NCBI GenBank assembly: GCA_946406145.1
Contig: CAMJJL010000011.1
Span: 1-45,654, forward strand
Direction: 5' to 3'
Length of the DNA stretch: 45,654 nt
From: an uncultured Clostridia bacterium
GTDB taxonomy: Bacteria > Bacillota > Clostridia > Oscillospirales > Acutalibacteraceae
Shown: piece by piece, positions 33,506 to 42,697 of the stretch
How positions within the stretch are numbered: the first letter of the stretch is position 1
Layout: the number at the start of each line of letters is the position of its first letter
Notes under the pieces: generated by a model
Told to the model about the DNA's origin: nothing
The model's database searches: none
What the model saw: only the letters and a program-made list of their open reading frames with translations
Translations under genes and position numbers: made by a program

Positions 33506-33731
33506 AACAACCACTTCCTTTATTTAAAATCAATCAACGGGTAACCATCACTTACAGATCATAATACCCATATCTACCCAGTATAGATAAGTGTATCATA
33601 CAACAGAAAAAAAGGATTAATAATCTGTTAAAGAATTAAAAAAATTAAATTTCTGCGGCGACTTTTTCTCCACACCATCTCTTTTTACGGAAAGCAGAGG
33701 CTGTTACTCCTGTAATTCGTCAAATTGAACG
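33506..33731. other. Divergent intergenic region
   Basis: This region separates the minus-strand VanW gene from the plus-strand glycosyltransferase gene. It is AT-rich and must hold the VanW promoter; several TATACT/TATGAT-like boxes are present but none has a clear -35 at normal spacing. Confidence 0.4.
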
Positions 33732-33760
33732 TTGCGCTCTTTCGCAATTTGCGTTATAAT
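33732..33760 (+). promoter_or_regulatory. Sigma-A promoter of the MGDG-synthase-like gene
   Basis: TTGCGC (33732-33737), a 17-bp spacer and a perfect TATAAT (33755-33760) lie 34 bases upstream of the start codon. Confidence 0.8.
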
Positions 33761-33794
33761 ACCGATGATAGTTTTATGAAAGAAAGGCGATCAC

Positions 33795-35063
33795 ATGAAT
33801 ATACTGATACTGTCCGCATCGACCGGGGGCGGTCACAACCGCGCCGCTAACGCGTTGAAGGGATATGTGGAGGAGAATCAACCCAAAACTAATGTCGAGA
33901 TCATTGATACGCTCGAGGAGTGCTCTCCCGCGCTGAATTTTACCGTTGTCAAGGGATATAAGGCGCTGGTCACCCTGACGCCCTCGCTGTTCGGCGCAAT
34001 GTACAAAACCTCCGACAAAAAATCCGCCCTGTCCGATACGGTCAACGTCATCTATCAGCAATGCGCCAAACGACTGAAAGGCAAGCTCGACGAACTTAAG
34101 CCCGACGTCATCATCAGTTGTCATCCGTTTGCGGGCGCGATCGTGGGCTATATGAATCAGGAGGGTGAGATCAATATACCGCTGATCTCTATCGTCACGG
34201 ACTTCCTCCCCCACCGTACCTATATCTCGGGCGGTATCGATGCGTATATCACCGCCTCTTCACAGGCAAAGGATATCCTCGCGAAGGATTACGGGATCGA
34301 CCGCGACAGGATCTATGATTACGGTCATCCGGTGTTTGACCGCTTTTATGAGGGCAACGGCAGAAGCCGCGCAGAGGTGCTCGATGAGCTGGGCTTCAAC
34401 AAAAACAAGCTCACCGTGCTGATCATGGCAGGCAGCTTCGGCGTGACGGATATTCTCGAGATCTATGAAAATCTGCTGAAAATCGACGTCGACTACCAGA
34501 TCATCGTCATCACCGGCCGCAACAAAAAGCTGTATGACGCGTTTGATGACCTGCTCCACGATCAACAGGAGATCGTCACCGATGAGGAACCCGAGCTGAT
34601 CAAGCACCTGGGCGAGGAAAGCATCCTGCGCTATATGTATGAGCAGACAGAAAGCGTTATGGGACATCTGACCAGCATCTTTCGTCACGCGCCGGAAAAG
34701 CGTAAGCCTACCAAGCTGTTCTACTTCATCGATAACGTTGACGACTATATGCACGCGAGTGACCTGATCGTCACCAAGCCCGGCGGTCTGACCACCTCCG
34801 AGAGTATTGCCTGCGCACTGCCGATGGTCGTGTTCAAGGCGTATCCCGGTCAGGAGGAACAGAACGCGGCGCTGTTGGTGGAGAACAACATCGGCGTAAT
34901 CCTGGAGGACAGCAGCAAAGCAGCCGAGACGGTAGGAAAGCTGCTCAAAAACAGAAAGAAGCTCAAATCCATGCGTGAGAGCTGCCGCAACTATGTGCGC
35001 AAGAACTCCTGTCAGAACATTATCGAGCTGGCAGAGCAGCTGGCAGAGGAGAACAAGAAGTAA
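33795..35063 (+). CDS. MGDG-synthase/UgtP-like processive diacylglycerol glycosyltransferase (GT28)
   Basis: The 422-aa GT-B enzyme has 'ILILSASTGGGHNRAANALK' at the N-terminus, the hallmark of the MGDG synthase-type N-terminal domain, 'CHPFAGAIVGYM' and 'SIVTDFLPHRTYI' (about 115-145), and the C-terminal GT28 block 'DLIVTKPGGLTTSESIACAL' followed by 'PGQEEQNAALLVENNIGVIL'. It should glycosylate diacylglycerol at the inner membrane face, making glycolipid for the envelope and for lipoteichoic acid anchors. A charged, helix-rich segment of about 40 residues ('LGEESILRYMYEQTESVMGH' and on) lies just before the donor-binding motif and looks like an insertion relative to typical UgtP. An AAAGGCGATC sequence precedes the ATG. 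Confidence 0.9.
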   Translation: MNILILSASTGGGHNRAANALKGYVEENQPKTNVEIIDTLEECSPALNFTVVKGYKALVTLTPSLFGAMYKTSDKKSALSDTVNVIYQQCAKRLKGKLDELKPDVIISCHPFAGAIVGYMNQEGEINIPLISIVTDFLPHRTYISGGIDAYITASSQAKDILAKDYGIDRDRIYDYGHPVFDRFYEGNGRSRAEVLDELGFNKNKLTVLIMAGSFGVTDILEIYENLLKIDVDYQIIVITGRNKKLYDAFDDLLHDQQEIVTDEEPELIKHLGEESILRYMYEQTESVMGHLTSIFRHAPEKRKPTKLFYFIDNVDDYMHASDLIVTKPGGLTTSESIACALPMVVFKAYPGQEEQNAALLVENNIGVILEDSSKAAETVGKLLKNRKKLKSMRESCRNYVRKNSCQNIIELAEQLAEENKK

Positions 35064-35123
35064 TTGGATCTCAAGGACAGGGTGGGATTCTTGTCCCTTC
35101 CTGCAATCACAATCAGCAGACCG

Positions 35124-35153
35124 CATCCCCCGTTTTTGGGGGATGTTTCTTTG
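35124..35153 (+). terminator. Terminator of the MGDG-synthase-like gene
   Basis: CATCCCCC/GGGGGATG arms around a 6-nt T-rich loop (35124-35145) are followed by TTTCTTT. Confidence 0.88.
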
Positions 35154-35199
35154 TGCGGACGACTTCCTGCATAAATATTCCGATTTTGAAATTTTTGAT

Positions 35200-35334
35200 G
35201 AACTTTTCGTTAATACTATTTACTTCGACCCCTTTTGTAGCTATAATGTAAGCTATAATAATAGGCGATTATATAATGGTATAAAACAAATAATATAGAT
35301 AATCATATCCTCTCACCTATCAAAGGAGAATACT
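35200..35334 (+). promoter_or_regulatory. Promoter region of the ABC ATPase-permease gene
   Basis: Three TATAAT hexamers lie at 35242-35247, 35254-35259 and 35272-35277, the first two within a short direct repeat (AGCTATAAT). The first has a TTTACT box at 17 bp. The AAAGGAG ribosome site lies just before the ATG at 35335. Which -10 is used cannot be decided by eye. Confidence 0.5.
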
Positions 35335-38300
35335 ATGCTGCAAATCGAAGGCATACGAAAAATCTATAAAACAGGGAATCTGGTGCAGGAAGCGCTCAAG
35401 GGCGTTTCCCTGAGCCTGCGCGATAACGAATTTGTCGCCATCCTCGGACAGAGCGGCTCCGGTAAGACGACCATGCTGAATATCATCGGCGGTCTTGACC
35501 GCTATGACGAGGGCGATCTGATCATCAACGGCGTCAGCACCAAGCGTTATACCGACCGCGACTGGGACTCTTATCGCAACCATAGCGTCGGCTTCGTTTT
35601 TCAGAGCTATAATCTCATCCCCCACCAGACGGTGCTCAATAATGTTGAGCTGGCGCTGACCATCAGCGGCATCAGCGCGAGTGAGCGCACCCGTCGCGCA
35701 ACAGAAGCGCTCAGGGAGGTCGGGCTGGAGGAACATATCCACAAGAAGCCCTCTCAGCTATCGGGCGGTCAGATGCAGCGCGTCGCGATCGCGCGCGCAC
35801 TGGTCAACGATCCCGACATCCTGCTCGCCGATGAACCTACGGGCGCACTGGACAGCGACACCAGCATCCAGGTCATGGATCTGCTGAAAAAGGTCGCCGA
35901 GGACAGGCTGGTCGTGATGGTCACCCACAATCCCGATCTTGCCGAACGATACGCGACGCGCATCGTCACACTTAAGGACGGCGAGATCACCTCTGACTCC
36001 GATCCCTATACGCCGGAAAAGGGCGACGCGGTTCATAAAAATCTCGGTAAATCCTCCATGTCACTGCTGACCTCACTGCAATTATCCTTCAATAACCTGT
36101 GGACGAAGAAGGCGCGCACGATCTTAGTGGCGTTTGCCGGCTCCATCGGCATCATCGGCATTGCGATGATCCTCGCGATGTCCAACGGCGCAAATGAATA
36201 TATCCGCAGTGTGGAGGAGGATAGCCTGCAGGATTATCCGCTGCAGATCACCGATACCAGCTTCAACCTGACCTCGTTATATTCCGACGCGAGTGTTATG
36301 TCCAGCAATGCTTCCGCCTCGACCGAGGACGAGAAGTCCGTTGAAGAATGGCGCACGATCACCAATATGTTCTCGGGCATGAATAAAAATGACCTGAAAT
36401 CGCTCAAGGCGTACTTTGAGAGTGATGAGTGCGATATCGACAACCACGTTCAGTCGATCGAATATGACTACAACATTATCCCGCGCATCTATAAGGAGAA
36501 TGACACGGGCGACTATCGTCAGGTCAACCCCGATACCAGCTTCTCCGCATTAGGCTTCTCCGGCACGGAGGGCAGCTCAAACGGACTGTTGTCCACCTTC
36601 ACCAGCACCGACAGCTTTTTCCCGATGTCTGAGGACGAGGAGCTGTTCCGATCGGGTTTTGACCTGAAAGCAGGTAAGTGGCCCGAAAACTACAACGAAT
36701 GTGTGCTGGCGCTGTCCACCAACGGCAGGGTCTCCGATATGGCATTGTACGCGATGGGGCTTAAGGATCCCAAGGAGCTCGAGGATATGGTCGCCAAATT
36801 CAGCGAAGGAAAGGCTGTTGACGACATCTCCGAGCCGGGACACTACACCTATGATGATTTTCTCGGGATCGAGTTCCGCATGGTTCCGGTCACGGATTTT
36901 TATACCTACGACAAAAGCTACAAGGTTTGGACAGATCACAGCTCTGACAAGAGCTTTGTCAAGAAAACGGTAGCCGATAAGGGTGAAAAGTTGAAGATCG
37001 TCGGTGTGATCCGACCCAACGGCAACAACTCCTCTCCCAGGATCAATATCGGCATCGGCTATCACTCGTCCCTGACCAAGCATATTATCGACCTCGCAAA
37101 GGACTCGCAGATCGTCAAGGATCAGCTGAATAATCCCGATACGGATGTGTTTACAGGCAAGGATTTTGACGATGATTCCCGTGACAGCAACATGGATTTC
37201 AGCTCCCTGTTCTCTGTCGACAAGGACGCGATCGACAAGGCGTTCGGCATGGGCGATGCGGCCGGCTTCGATCTGTCCGGCATGGATCTGAGCGGTCTTG
37301 ACTTCTCAGACATCGATATGAGCTCCGCGGTATCACCGAGCGACTTTGGTTCCATGATGCCTGAGTTGAGCGAATCGGAGATCGAGGAGCTGCTCGGCAG
37401 CGTCAACTTCAAGATGACCTCCGATACGATGAGGTCGCTGTTCGAAAAACTGCTCAGTGGTTACCAGAAATATACGGCGTCAGATCCGCGGGCGGATCTC
37501 TCCAAGCTGCCGTCCTCACTGCGCCAATTCCTCACCTCCGACGAAGGTAAAAAACTGCTGCAAACGATCATCAACGACTATCTCAATAAGCACAGCGACG
37601 ACGCAATCAAGGAGGAGGATATCTCCGCTATCGCCGAAAACCTGATCGCGGGATATCCGCAGTGGCTCGCAAAACACAACTATCAGCTTGACGATTATAC
37701 CCATATCGCCGAGTATATGCAGTCCGACGACGCAAAGCAGATCCTTACGGACGGCGCGGAAGGGCTGCGCAAAAAGGTGGAGTCGCTCGCCCCGACCGAC
37801 GAGGAGCTCAACGGCATGGCGTCACAGATTGTCAGCGGTTACGAGAGCTACGCCGACAGCCACAAGCTGCCGTCGGCATCCTACCTGCTGACCTCGTTCT
37901 CCCAATATCTTGCGACCGACGAGGCATCCTCCCTGATCAAAAACGCCGTATCCGACGCGATCGATACCTCATCGATCGAAAAAAGCATCTCCAAATACTC
38001 CGACGTCATATCGGAACAGCTCGGCTCCGTGATAACGAGGATCATGTCCGCGATGTCGAGTCAGATCACCGCTGCACTGCAATCGAGCATGAGCGCGCTG
38101 AGTTCGGGAATCTCGGATAATTTGCTCAGCGCTTTCGACTTCAACACCGACTCGCTGGCGAATCTCTTCAAGACCGAGATGACAGCCGAGGAGCTGAAGG
38201 ATCTGATGGTATCGCTGATGTCCAACGCCAAAAGCTCGCTGGACGGCAACCTCAGAAAGCTGGGCTATGCCGACCTCGACAATCCGTCCACCATCACCAT

Positions 38301-38859
38301 CTATCCCAAGGATTTTGACAGCAAACAGCACATCAAGGACCTGATCAGCGACTACAATGACCGCATGACAGCTGCAGGCGACGATGACAAGGTGATCGAA
38401 TACACCGACATCGTTGACGCGCTGATGGGTTCGATCACAATGATCGTCAACGCTATCAGCTATATCCTGATCGCGTTTGTCGCTGTATCACTGGTCGTAT
38501 CGTCGATCATGATCGGCGTCATCACCTATATCAGCGTACTCGAGCGCAAAAAGGAAATCGGTATCCTCAGAGCGATCGGCGCATCCAAGCGCAATATCTC
38601 TCAGGTATTCAACGCCGAGACCTTCATCATCGGCGCTTTGGCAGGTGTGATCGGCGTGGGCGTCACGGCGCTGTTGATCATTCCGGCGAACGCGATCCTG
38701 CATTCGCTGACCAAGCAGCAAAACATGAGCGCGATCCTGCCGCCCACCGCCGCGGTCATCCTCATCCTGCTGAGCATCGTACTCACGCTCATCGGCGGCA
38801 TCATCCCCTCGCGCAAGGCGGCCAAGAGCGATCCTGTTGCGGCGCTGCGCTCAGATTAA
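35335..38859 (+). CDS. ABC transporter ATPase-FtsX/MacB-like permease fusion with very large extracytoplasmic domain
   Basis: The 1174-aa protein begins with a LolD/MacB-type ATPase (about 1-225): Walker A 'GQSGSGKTT', signature 'LSGGQMQR', Walker B 'ILLADEPTGALD' and switch 'VTHN'. A first membrane segment ('ILVAFAGSIGIIGIAMILAM', about 264-283) follows, then about 730 extracytoplasmic residues rich in Ser/Asp and helical stretches. The last ~150 residues hold three membrane segments in the FtsX/MacB order, with 'ERKKEIGILRAIGASKRNIS' between the first two and 'PSRKAAKSDPVAALRSD' at the end. Such single-chain transporters usually act in antimicrobial-peptide resistance, lipoprotein handling or mechanotransmission; substrate unknown. 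The extracytoplasmic part contains D/S/G/M-rich stretches near 640-690. Confidence 0.92.
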   Translation: MLQIEGIRKIYKTGNLVQEALKGVSLSLRDNEFVAILGQSGSGKTTMLNIIGGLDRYDEGDLIINGVSTKRYTDRDWDSYRNHSVGFVFQSYNLIPHQTVLNNVELALTISGISASERTRRATEALREVGLEEHIHKKPSQLSGGQMQRVAIARALVNDPDILLADEPTGALDSDTSIQVMDLLKKVAEDRLVVMVTHNPDLAERYATRIVTLKDGEITSDSDPYTPEKGDAVHKNLGKSSMSLLTSLQLSFNNLWTKKARTILVAFAGSIGIIGIAMILAMSNGANEYIRSVEEDSLQDYPLQITDTSFNLTSLYSDASVMSSNASASTEDEKSVEEWRTITNMFSGMNKNDLKSLKAYFESDECDIDNHVQSIEYDYNIIPRIYKENDTGDYRQVNPDTSFSALGFSGTEGSSNGLLSTFTSTDSFFPMSEDEELFRSGFDLKAGKWPENYNECVLALSTNGRVSDMALYAMGLKDPKELEDMVAKFSEGKAVDDISEPGHYTYDDFLGIEFRMVPVTDFYTYDKSYKVWTDHSSDKSFVKKTVADKGEKLKIVGVIRPNGNNSSPRINIGIGYHSSLTKHIIDLAKDSQIVKDQLNNPDTDVFTGKDFDDDSRDSNMDFSSLFSVDKDAIDKAFGMGDAAGFDLSGMDLSGLDFSDIDMSSAVSPSDFGSMMPELSESEIEELLGSVNFKMTSDTMRSLFEKLLSGYQKYTASDPRADLSKLPSSLRQFLTSDEGKKLLQTIINDYLNKHSDDAIKEEDISAIAENLIAGYPQWLAKHNYQLDDYTHIAEYMQSDDAKQILTDGAEGLRKKVESLAPTDEELNGMASQIVSGYESYADSHKLPSASYLLTSFSQYLATDEASSLIKNAVSDAIDTSSIEKSISKYSDVISEQLGSVITRIMSAMSSQITAALQSSMSALSSGISDNLLSAFDFNTDSLANLFKTEMTAEELKDLMVSLMSNAKSSLDGNLRKLGYADLDNPSTITIYPKDFDSKQHIKDLISDYNDRMTAAGDDDKVIEYTDIVDALMGSITMIVNAISYILIAFVAVSLVVSSIMIGVITYISVLERKKEIGILRAIGASKRNISQVFNAETFIIGALAGVIGVGVTALLIIPANAILHSLTKQQNMSAILPPTAAVILILLSIVLTLIGGIIPSRKAAKSDPVAALRSD

Positions 38860-38928
38860 AGCGTATTCGGGAGTTCTCTCCCGAAACCATACACAAATAC
38901 GGCACGAACAACCGAACGGAGGCATATT

Positions 38929-39843
38929 ATGATTCGCGTCATTGATAAAGAGGTTCTATCGTCCGACAAAAAACATCAGCTAAAGGGCAAGGTCTATCTG
39001 CCAGAGGGAAAAGCGAAAGGCTTGTTCCACGTGGTTCACGGCATGACCGAATATATCGGCCGCTATGACGGCTTCATGCGGAAAATGGCGGAATCCGGCT
39101 TTATCACCTTTGGATACGACCATATCGGTCACGGCAAGACCGCATCCAAAAAGGAGCTGGGCTATTTTGCGGATAACGACGGCTGGAAGTTGCTCGTAGA
39201 CGATGTTTTCATCTACGGAAGTGAGGTCAAAAATGAGATGGGCAGAGAACTGCCCTTTGTCCTCATGGGGCACAGCATGGGCTCGTTCATCGTCCGGTTG
39301 GCTGCCGCGAAGTACAACCATTACGACAAGCTGATCGTCATGGGTACGGGCGGACCCAATCCGGCGTCAGGCGCCGGCATCGCGCTCGCTGGGATCTTGA
39401 AGAAGCTCAAGGGTCCCCGTGGGTACTCCAAGCTGATCTACACCATGGCGTTCGGCAGCTACAACAAGGGTTTTGAGCATGAAAACGACAAATACGCGTG
39501 GCTTTCCGTAGACAGAGCGAACCGCGACCGCTATCGCAAGGATCCGCTGTGTACCTTTTTGTTCACGGTATCCGCGATGCAGGATCTGGTAAAGCTGAAC
39601 AAGTTCAGCAATGATCAGGGCTGGTTTGAAAAGATCAACAAGAAAACACCCATCCTCCTGCTCTCCGGCAGTGATGATCCTGTCGGCGAACACGGCAAGG
39701 GCGTCAAAAAGGTCTATGAGCTCCTCAAGGAGAAAGGCGCCGACGTCCGCGTCAAGCTCTATGAGGGCTATCGTCACGAGATCCTCCAGGATTTTTGCAA
39801 GGATGACGTCACCAAGGACATCCTTGCCTTTGTCGGATCGTAA
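38929..39843 (+). CDS. Alpha/beta hydrolase, monoacylglycerol-lipase/lysophospholipase type
   Basis: The 304-aa serine hydrolase has the nucleophile elbow 'LMGHSMGSFIVRLA' (Ser near 106), an oxyanion-type 'HVVHGMTEYIGRYDGFM' (about 37-53), 'FGYDHIGHGKTA', a catalytic Asp in 'LLSGSDDPVG' (near 249) and a catalytic His in 'YEGYRHEIL' (near 284). This layout matches monoacylglycerol lipases and PldB-like lysophospholipases (Hydrolase_4). It lacks a signal peptide, so it is cytoplasmic and may recycle membrane lipids. It starts 69 bases after the ABC gene with a GGAGG site and probably shares its transcript. Confidence 0.92.
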   Translation: MIRVIDKEVLSSDKKHQLKGKVYLPEGKAKGLFHVVHGMTEYIGRYDGFMRKMAESGFITFGYDHIGHGKTASKKELGYFADNDGWKLLVDDVFIYGSEVKNEMGRELPFVLMGHSMGSFIVRLAAAKYNHYDKLIVMGTGGPNPASGAGIALAGILKKLKGPRGYSKLIYTMAFGSYNKGFEHENDKYAWLSVDRANRDRYRKDPLCTFLFTVSAMQDLVKLNKFSNDQGWFEKINKKTPILLLSGSDDPVGEHGKGVKKVYELLKEKGADVRVKLYEGYRHEILQDFCKDDVTKDILAFVGS

Positions 39844-39882
39844 AAGTTCGACAACCTTGATTTACACTGCAATTAATTAATC

Positions 39883-39950
39883 GGGAGGAGCTTGCTCCTC
39901 CCTTGCATCACAAAAATGCGCCCGACCGTTTTGGTCGGGCGCTGTTTATT
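39883..39950. terminator. Bidirectional terminator between convergent genes
   Basis: Two hairpins lie between the plus-strand hydrolase and the minus-strand amylase: GGGAGGAG/CTCCTCCC (39883-39902), and GCGCCCGACC/GGTCGGGCGC (39918-39942), which is flanked by TGTTTATT on one side and, on the minus strand, ATTTTTG on the other. The second is the stronger and fits the amylase 3' end. Confidence 0.82.
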
Positions 39951-40034
39951 ACGTTTCTATTTCAATCATCATACTGTCATTCATTAAAGCGTGTTACCGT
40001 TTATTACGTGATAATTGCGGACACTTTTTATCAA

Positions 40035-41627
40035 TTACTTTTTCTCTTTGAGTACAACGGAGGTTCTCGCAGGAACCGAGAGCGTGGTGCCGGAGAGCTT
40101 CGCGGTCTCTTCGGAGGGCTTTTCAGCCGTGTCCGCGACGACCCATCCTCTCAGCTCGGGCTTTTCGATCGCGTCGATCTTCAGCTCCTTCGCCTCCTTG
40201 CCGCCATTATGGATGACCAGCACGCGGCTGTCACCGTTCCTGATCACCATGCCGGTGCAGTTGGGATCGTCAAAGTCCACGACGGTCTCAATACTGCCAC
40301 GCGCGATATCGGGATTCTGCTGGCGGATCTTGATCAGTTTGCGGTAGGTGTTCAACAGGCTGTGATCCTGCTTTAACTGTTGTTCCACGCCGCCGAGCTC
40401 ATTCTTCTGCACCGCGGGAGAGCCCTGGAACTTGATGTCGGGCAGATTGTCGTTGTCCCAGATCATGGCGGTGCGGTAGTTAGCGTCTCCGTTGGAGGAG
40501 GGTGCCTCGATGCCGATCTCCTCGCCGTAGTAGGTAAAGGTGTTGCCGGGCGCGAGCATGTACAATGCCGCCGCCATCTTGTAATCCTCTTCGTCGAGCA
40601 TGTTGTACAGGCGCAGCATATCGTGGTTGGTCAGGAAGTTGGCGTTGATCGCCTTTTCATTATGCTTCTTGATATTATCGTCGAACTTCTTGAGCTTGGT
40701 CGCCATATCCGCCACCATACCGTGCGACGCAACGATGAACTCGCCGCCGTTGCCGGCAAATTTGAAATTGAACTGACTGTCGATGCCGCTGTCGTACATC
40801 TCATAGATGTCGCCGGACTCAGACCAGTTCTCGCCGACCATGTAGACGTCGGGGTTGTAGCCCTGCGCCATCTGATAGAACCACTTCATGAATTCAACGC
40901 CGTCGGTTTCCTTGTCTTCAAAGTGCTTGATCGCGTCAAGACGGAAACCGTCGACACCCTTGTCGAGCCAGAATTTGGTGACCTTGTCAAAATACTCACG
41001 GGTGCCCTGATAGCTCAGGTTCCAGTCGGGCATCGTGGTATCGAACTGTCCCTCATAGTAATAATCGGAACCCATGACGGAGCGATTATAGGTGCTGTCC
41101 TGTTTTTTTGACACATTATAATAGCGCGCGTAGCCGTCTTCTTTGCCCTCGCGCAGTTCTTCGCATGCCTTCACAAAGAACTCGTGGTCATTACCGCTGT
41201 GATTGAGCACCAGATCGATGATGACCTTGACACCGCGGTCATGACACGCGGTGATCAGCTTGTCAAAATCATCGAGCGTACCGAAATCAGGATCGATGTT
41301 GAAGTAGTCGCGCACATTATACTTATGATACGATTGTGAGGGCATCATCGGCGACAGCCAGATACCGTCCGCGCCGAGGTCGTCGCCGCCGTTGGGATCA
41401 CCGTCGTTGATGTAATCGAGCTTGGAGAGCACACCGGGAAGATCACCGATCTGATCATTGTTTGAATCGCAGAAGGAGCCGATCCAGACCTGATAGTAAT
41501 CACGGTATTTATCAGTCGACGCCTCCGCCTTATTATTGGCGACGGGATCGCCGGAATTGCCGCCGCATGCCGCGAACAGAGTGGCAATCAGGCATACCGT
41601 CAAAAGAAGGGATAATACTCTTTTCAT
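40035..41627 (-). CDS. GH13 alpha-amylase, surface lipoprotein
   Basis: The 530-aa protein has a lipoprotein signal (LFAAC, lipid Cys near 21). All GH13 motifs are present: region I 'DLVLNH', region II 'GFRLDAIKH' with the nucleophile Asp, region III 'GENW' with the acid/base Glu, and region IV 'FLTNHD' with the third Asp. An all-beta C-terminal domain runs from about 440. The 'YQVWIGSFCDSNNDQIGDLP' start is typical of the oligo-glucosidase/cyclomaltodextrinase-like branch (DxNxDGxGD calcium-site variant). It should cut starch oligosaccharides at the outer face of the membrane, feeding the importer encoded upstream. It has no dockerin, unlike the proteins at 18093-31398. Confidence 0.95.
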   Translation of the reverse strand: MKRVLSLLLTVCLIATLFAACGGNSGDPVANNKAEASTDKYRDYYQVWIGSFCDSNNDQIGDLPGVLSKLDYINDGDPNGGDDLGADGIWLSPMMPSQSYHKYNVRDYFNIDPDFGTLDDFDKLITACHDRGVKVIIDLVLNHSGNDHEFFVKACEELREGKEDGYARYYNVSKKQDSTYNRSVMGSDYYYEGQFDTTMPDWNLSYQGTREYFDKVTKFWLDKGVDGFRLDAIKHFEDKETDGVEFMKWFYQMAQGYNPDVYMVGENWSESGDIYEMYDSGIDSQFNFKFAGNGGEFIVASHGMVADMATKLKKFDDNIKKHNEKAINANFLTNHDMLRLYNMLDEEDYKMAAALYMLAPGNTFTYYGEEIGIEAPSSNGDANYRTAMIWDNDNLPDIKFQGSPAVQKNELGGVEQQLKQDHSLLNTYRKLIKIRQQNPDIARGSIETVVDFDDPNCTGMVIRNGDSRVLVIHNGGKEAKELKIDAIEKPELRGWVVADTAEKPSEETAKLSGTTLSVPARTSVVLKEKK

Positions 41628-41721
41628 ATAATACCTCTGTTAAATACGTTGTGAAACGACCCATGGTCGTCCGCCGCTGTAGTGCTTTTCAGCATGTCAA
41701 TTCATTGATCATGCAGACGAA

Positions 41722-41733
41722 TGAAACGGTTCA
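41722..41733. promoter_or_regulatory. Possible LacI-family/CcpA-type operator upstream of the amylase gene
   Basis: TGAAACGGTTCA is one change from the perfect palindrome TGAAACGTTTCA typical of LacI/MalR-family sites, about 95 bases upstream of the amylase start. No clear -10/-35 pair is obvious nearby, so the amylase may also be read from the upstream operon. A CGACC-ATG-GGTCG hairpin lies at about 41656-41670. Confidence 0.3.
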
Positions 41734-41785
41734 AAAGACAAAGGGGGTATCGTCCTGATGGAAGGAACGTCCCTACACTCAATCC

Positions 41786-41823
41786 GAAAATCATAAAAGG
41801 GCGGAGTGAGAACCCCGCCCTTT
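41786..41823 (-). terminator. Terminator of the transporter operon
   Basis: On the minus strand AAAGGGCGG and CCGCCCTTT arms (41796-41804, 41815-41823) enclose a 10-nt loop and are followed by TATGATTTT. Confidence 0.82.
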
Positions 41824-41839
41824 GCAATATCAAAAATGA

Positions 41840-42697
41840 TTAGCCCTTTACGCCGCCGGCGGTAACGCCCTCTACATAATATCTCTGCATGATAAGGAAG
41901 AGAATTGTGATCGGGACCGCAACTACGACGGAACCGGCGAGGAACATCTTGAACTGGGTAAGTGACTTACCGGCAGCCAGCATGTTCTGCAGACCGATCG
42001 CGACTGTATAATTATCGATCGCGGAGCCCATGATGATCTTAGCCAAAATGAAGTCCGTCCAAGGACCGATAAAGGATGTCAGTACGGTATAGACGATGAT
42101 CGGCTTCGACATCGGAAGAATGATCTTCCAGAAGATTTGGTTCTTTGTCGCGCCGTCGATGGTCGCAGCCTCGTCCAGCGCTCTCGGAATCGTATCAAAG
42201 AAGCCTTTACTGATCTGATAGCCTAAGCCCGCACCTGCCGAGTAGCAGATAACCAGCGCTACCAGCGTCTGGGTCAGACCCATAGCCTTTAAGAGGTAAT
42301 AGATAGCGATCATGGTCATGAAGCCGGGGAACATGCCCAGGATCATACCGATGTTGATCATCGGCTTTCTTGCCTTGAATCTCAGACGGCTGAAGGAATA
42401 GGAAACCATCAGTACAGCCAGCGTGGAGATAATGCAGCTGAAGATCGCTACGATAAAGGTGTTCAGGAACCATCTGGGGAAGTTGGTGCCGCCGCCGGTT
42501 ACCGTGAACAGATCAATGTAGTTCTGGAATGAATAGGACTTGGGGATCAGGTAGTCAACCTGCGCCAGACCCTCAGCTCTGAAGGAATGGAGAACCAGGT
42601 AAACCAGCGGAGAGATCCAAATAAGTCCGAGACCGCCGAGAAGGACATAGACAAAGATATTGGAGATAACTCTGCGAATTTTATAACTCTTAATCAT
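41840..42697 (-). CDS. malG: Maltodextrin-type ABC importer permease (MalG-like)
   Basis: The 285-aa protein has six membrane segments and the EAA loop 'DEAATIDGATKNQIFWKIIL' followed by 'PMSKPIIVY', the family signature for contacting the ATPase. 'YSFSRLRFKARK' and 'FPGFMTMIAIYYLLKAMGLT' match MalG/GanQ-type permeases. It forms the transmembrane channel with the preceding gene product. Its ATG overlaps the stop of the MalF-like gene by 4 bases (ATGA). The maltodextrin substrate is inferred from the adjacent GH13 amylase. Confidence 0.9.
   Translation of the reverse strand: MIKSYKIRRVISNIFVYVLLGGLGLIWISPLVYLVLHSFRAEGLAQVDYLIPKSYSFQNYIDLFTVTGGGTNFPRWFLNTFIVAIFSCIISTLAVLMVSYSFSRLRFKARKPMINIGMILGMFPGFMTMIAIYYLLKAMGLTQTLVALVICYSAGAGLGYQISKGFFDTIPRALDEAATIDGATKNQIFWKIILPMSKPIIVYTVLTSFIGPWTDFILAKIIMGSAIDNYTVAIGLQNMLAAGKSLTQFKMFLAGSVVVAVPITILFLIMQRYYVEGVTAGGVKG

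Noticed and set aside
33506..33600. VanW promoter candidates with TATACT/TATGAT boxes
   Set aside because: No candidate had a -35 at 16-18 bp, so none is listed as a promoter.
41640..41710. TTGACA box upstream of the amylase start
   Set aside because: No acceptable -10 hexamer lies at 16-18 bp; the best is TACAGC at 15 bp, too weak to call a promoter.
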